Shown: positions 20,481 through 20,821 of the stretch, in pieces | How the letters are laid out: each line of letters opens with the position of its first letter | Position numbering within the stretch: the stretch's first letter is position 1 | DNA from: Botryococcus braunii | Taxonomy: Eukaryota > Chlorophyta > Trebouxiophyceae | Assembly (NCBI GenBank): GCA_002005505.1 | Contig: MVGU01001613.1 | Coordinates: 50,001 to 70,821 of the forward strand | Reading direction: 5' to 3' | DNA length: 20,821 bases | The notes under the pieces: generated by a model | Seen by the model: only the letters and a program-made list of their open reading frames with translations | The model's database searches: none | Told to the model about the DNA's origin: nothing | Program-made: the position numbers and the translations under genes

Positions 20481-20821
20481 CTGCAGCGGTTGGCCTGGCT
20501 GAATTTGCTGCAGCGGTTGGCCTGGCTGAATTTGCTGCAGGGGTGGCCTGGCTGAATTTGCTGCAGCGGGGGACCTGGCTGAATTTGCTGCAGCGGTTGG
20601 CCTGGCTGAATTTGCTGCAGCGGTTGGCCTGGCTGGAATTTGCTGCAGCAGTTGGCCTGGCTGAATTTGCTGCAGCGGTTGGCCCTGGGTGGATTTGCTG
20701 CAGCGGTTGGGCCTGGGGTGGGCCTTGCTGCAGCAGTGGGCCCTGGGGTGGGATTTGCTGCAGCAGTTGGCCTGGCTGAATTTGCTGCAGCGGTTGGGCC
20801 TGGCTGAATTTGCTGCAGCAG
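20476..20821 (-). repeat. 27-nt minisatellite reading IQPGQPLQQ
   Basis: At least twelve tandem copies of a 27-nt unit (TGCTGCAGCGGTTGGCCTGG core) run off the window end. The left copy of the block has two units at about 3757-3828. On the minus strand one frame gives IQPGQPLQQ, in phase with the coiled-coil segment that follows in the left copy. Some units have one to three extra bases, so the whole array is not one open frame. Confidence 0.93.

Overview
This window looks like nuclear DNA of a photosynthetic eukaryote, probably a green-lineage alga. The basis is short GT..AG introns (55 to 82 nt), long dinucleotide arrays, decayed non-LTR retrotransposon pieces, and a decayed fragment of plastid-type ATP synthase beta. 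I cannot name the species. No rRNA, tRNA, CRISPR array or bacterial operon is visible. No gene is complete by homology. Gene calls rest on splice signals, reading phase and comparison of paralogous copies inside the window.

Layout. 1 to about 3830 is the left copy of a duplicated block whose right copy starts at 17457 and runs off the window end. Both copies carry the same minisatellites. At the far end both carry a minus-strand coiled-coil exon next to a 27-nt repeat that reads IQPGQPLQQ. In the left copy an AT-rich insert holding an atpB remnant lies in this coiled-coil region. In the right copy the coiled-coil exon is followed by a candidate terminal exon and an AATAAA.

4012 to 10037 is the most interesting part: a minus-strand split gene made of tandemly duplicated exon pairs. 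Each cassette has exon b (46 to 49 nt, or 61 nt in the most divergent one) and an intron of 74 to 82 nt; four cassettes (D, C, B, A in transcript order) also have an exon c of 92 to 104 nt that ends in the same phase, and the fifth (E) has a longer, possibly terminal exon. In A to D, b+c totals 150, 150, 141 and 141 nt, always a multiple of three, and the joined frame stays open. The introns are clearly more similar between cassettes than the exons are. In the youngest pair (A and B), 543 intronic bases differ at 4 positions, yet the adjoining exon patch differs at 20 of 44, starting at the first exonic base. The predicted peptides are charged and coiled-coil-like. The cassettes are separated by dinucleotide arrays and, in two introns, by decayed LINE reverse transcriptase pieces on the plus strand.

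10240 to 14300 is mostly giant CT/GA and GT arrays, with a weak plus-strand gene model at 11812 to 12555. 13777 to 15186 is bounded by a 16-bp inverted repeat and holds diverged GGGG/CCCC-rich satellite DNA. 15200 to 17456 has several low-confidence coding-like stretches on both strands, a 29-nt tandem repeat and a 16-bp palindrome centred on CACGTG near a TATA-like sequence.
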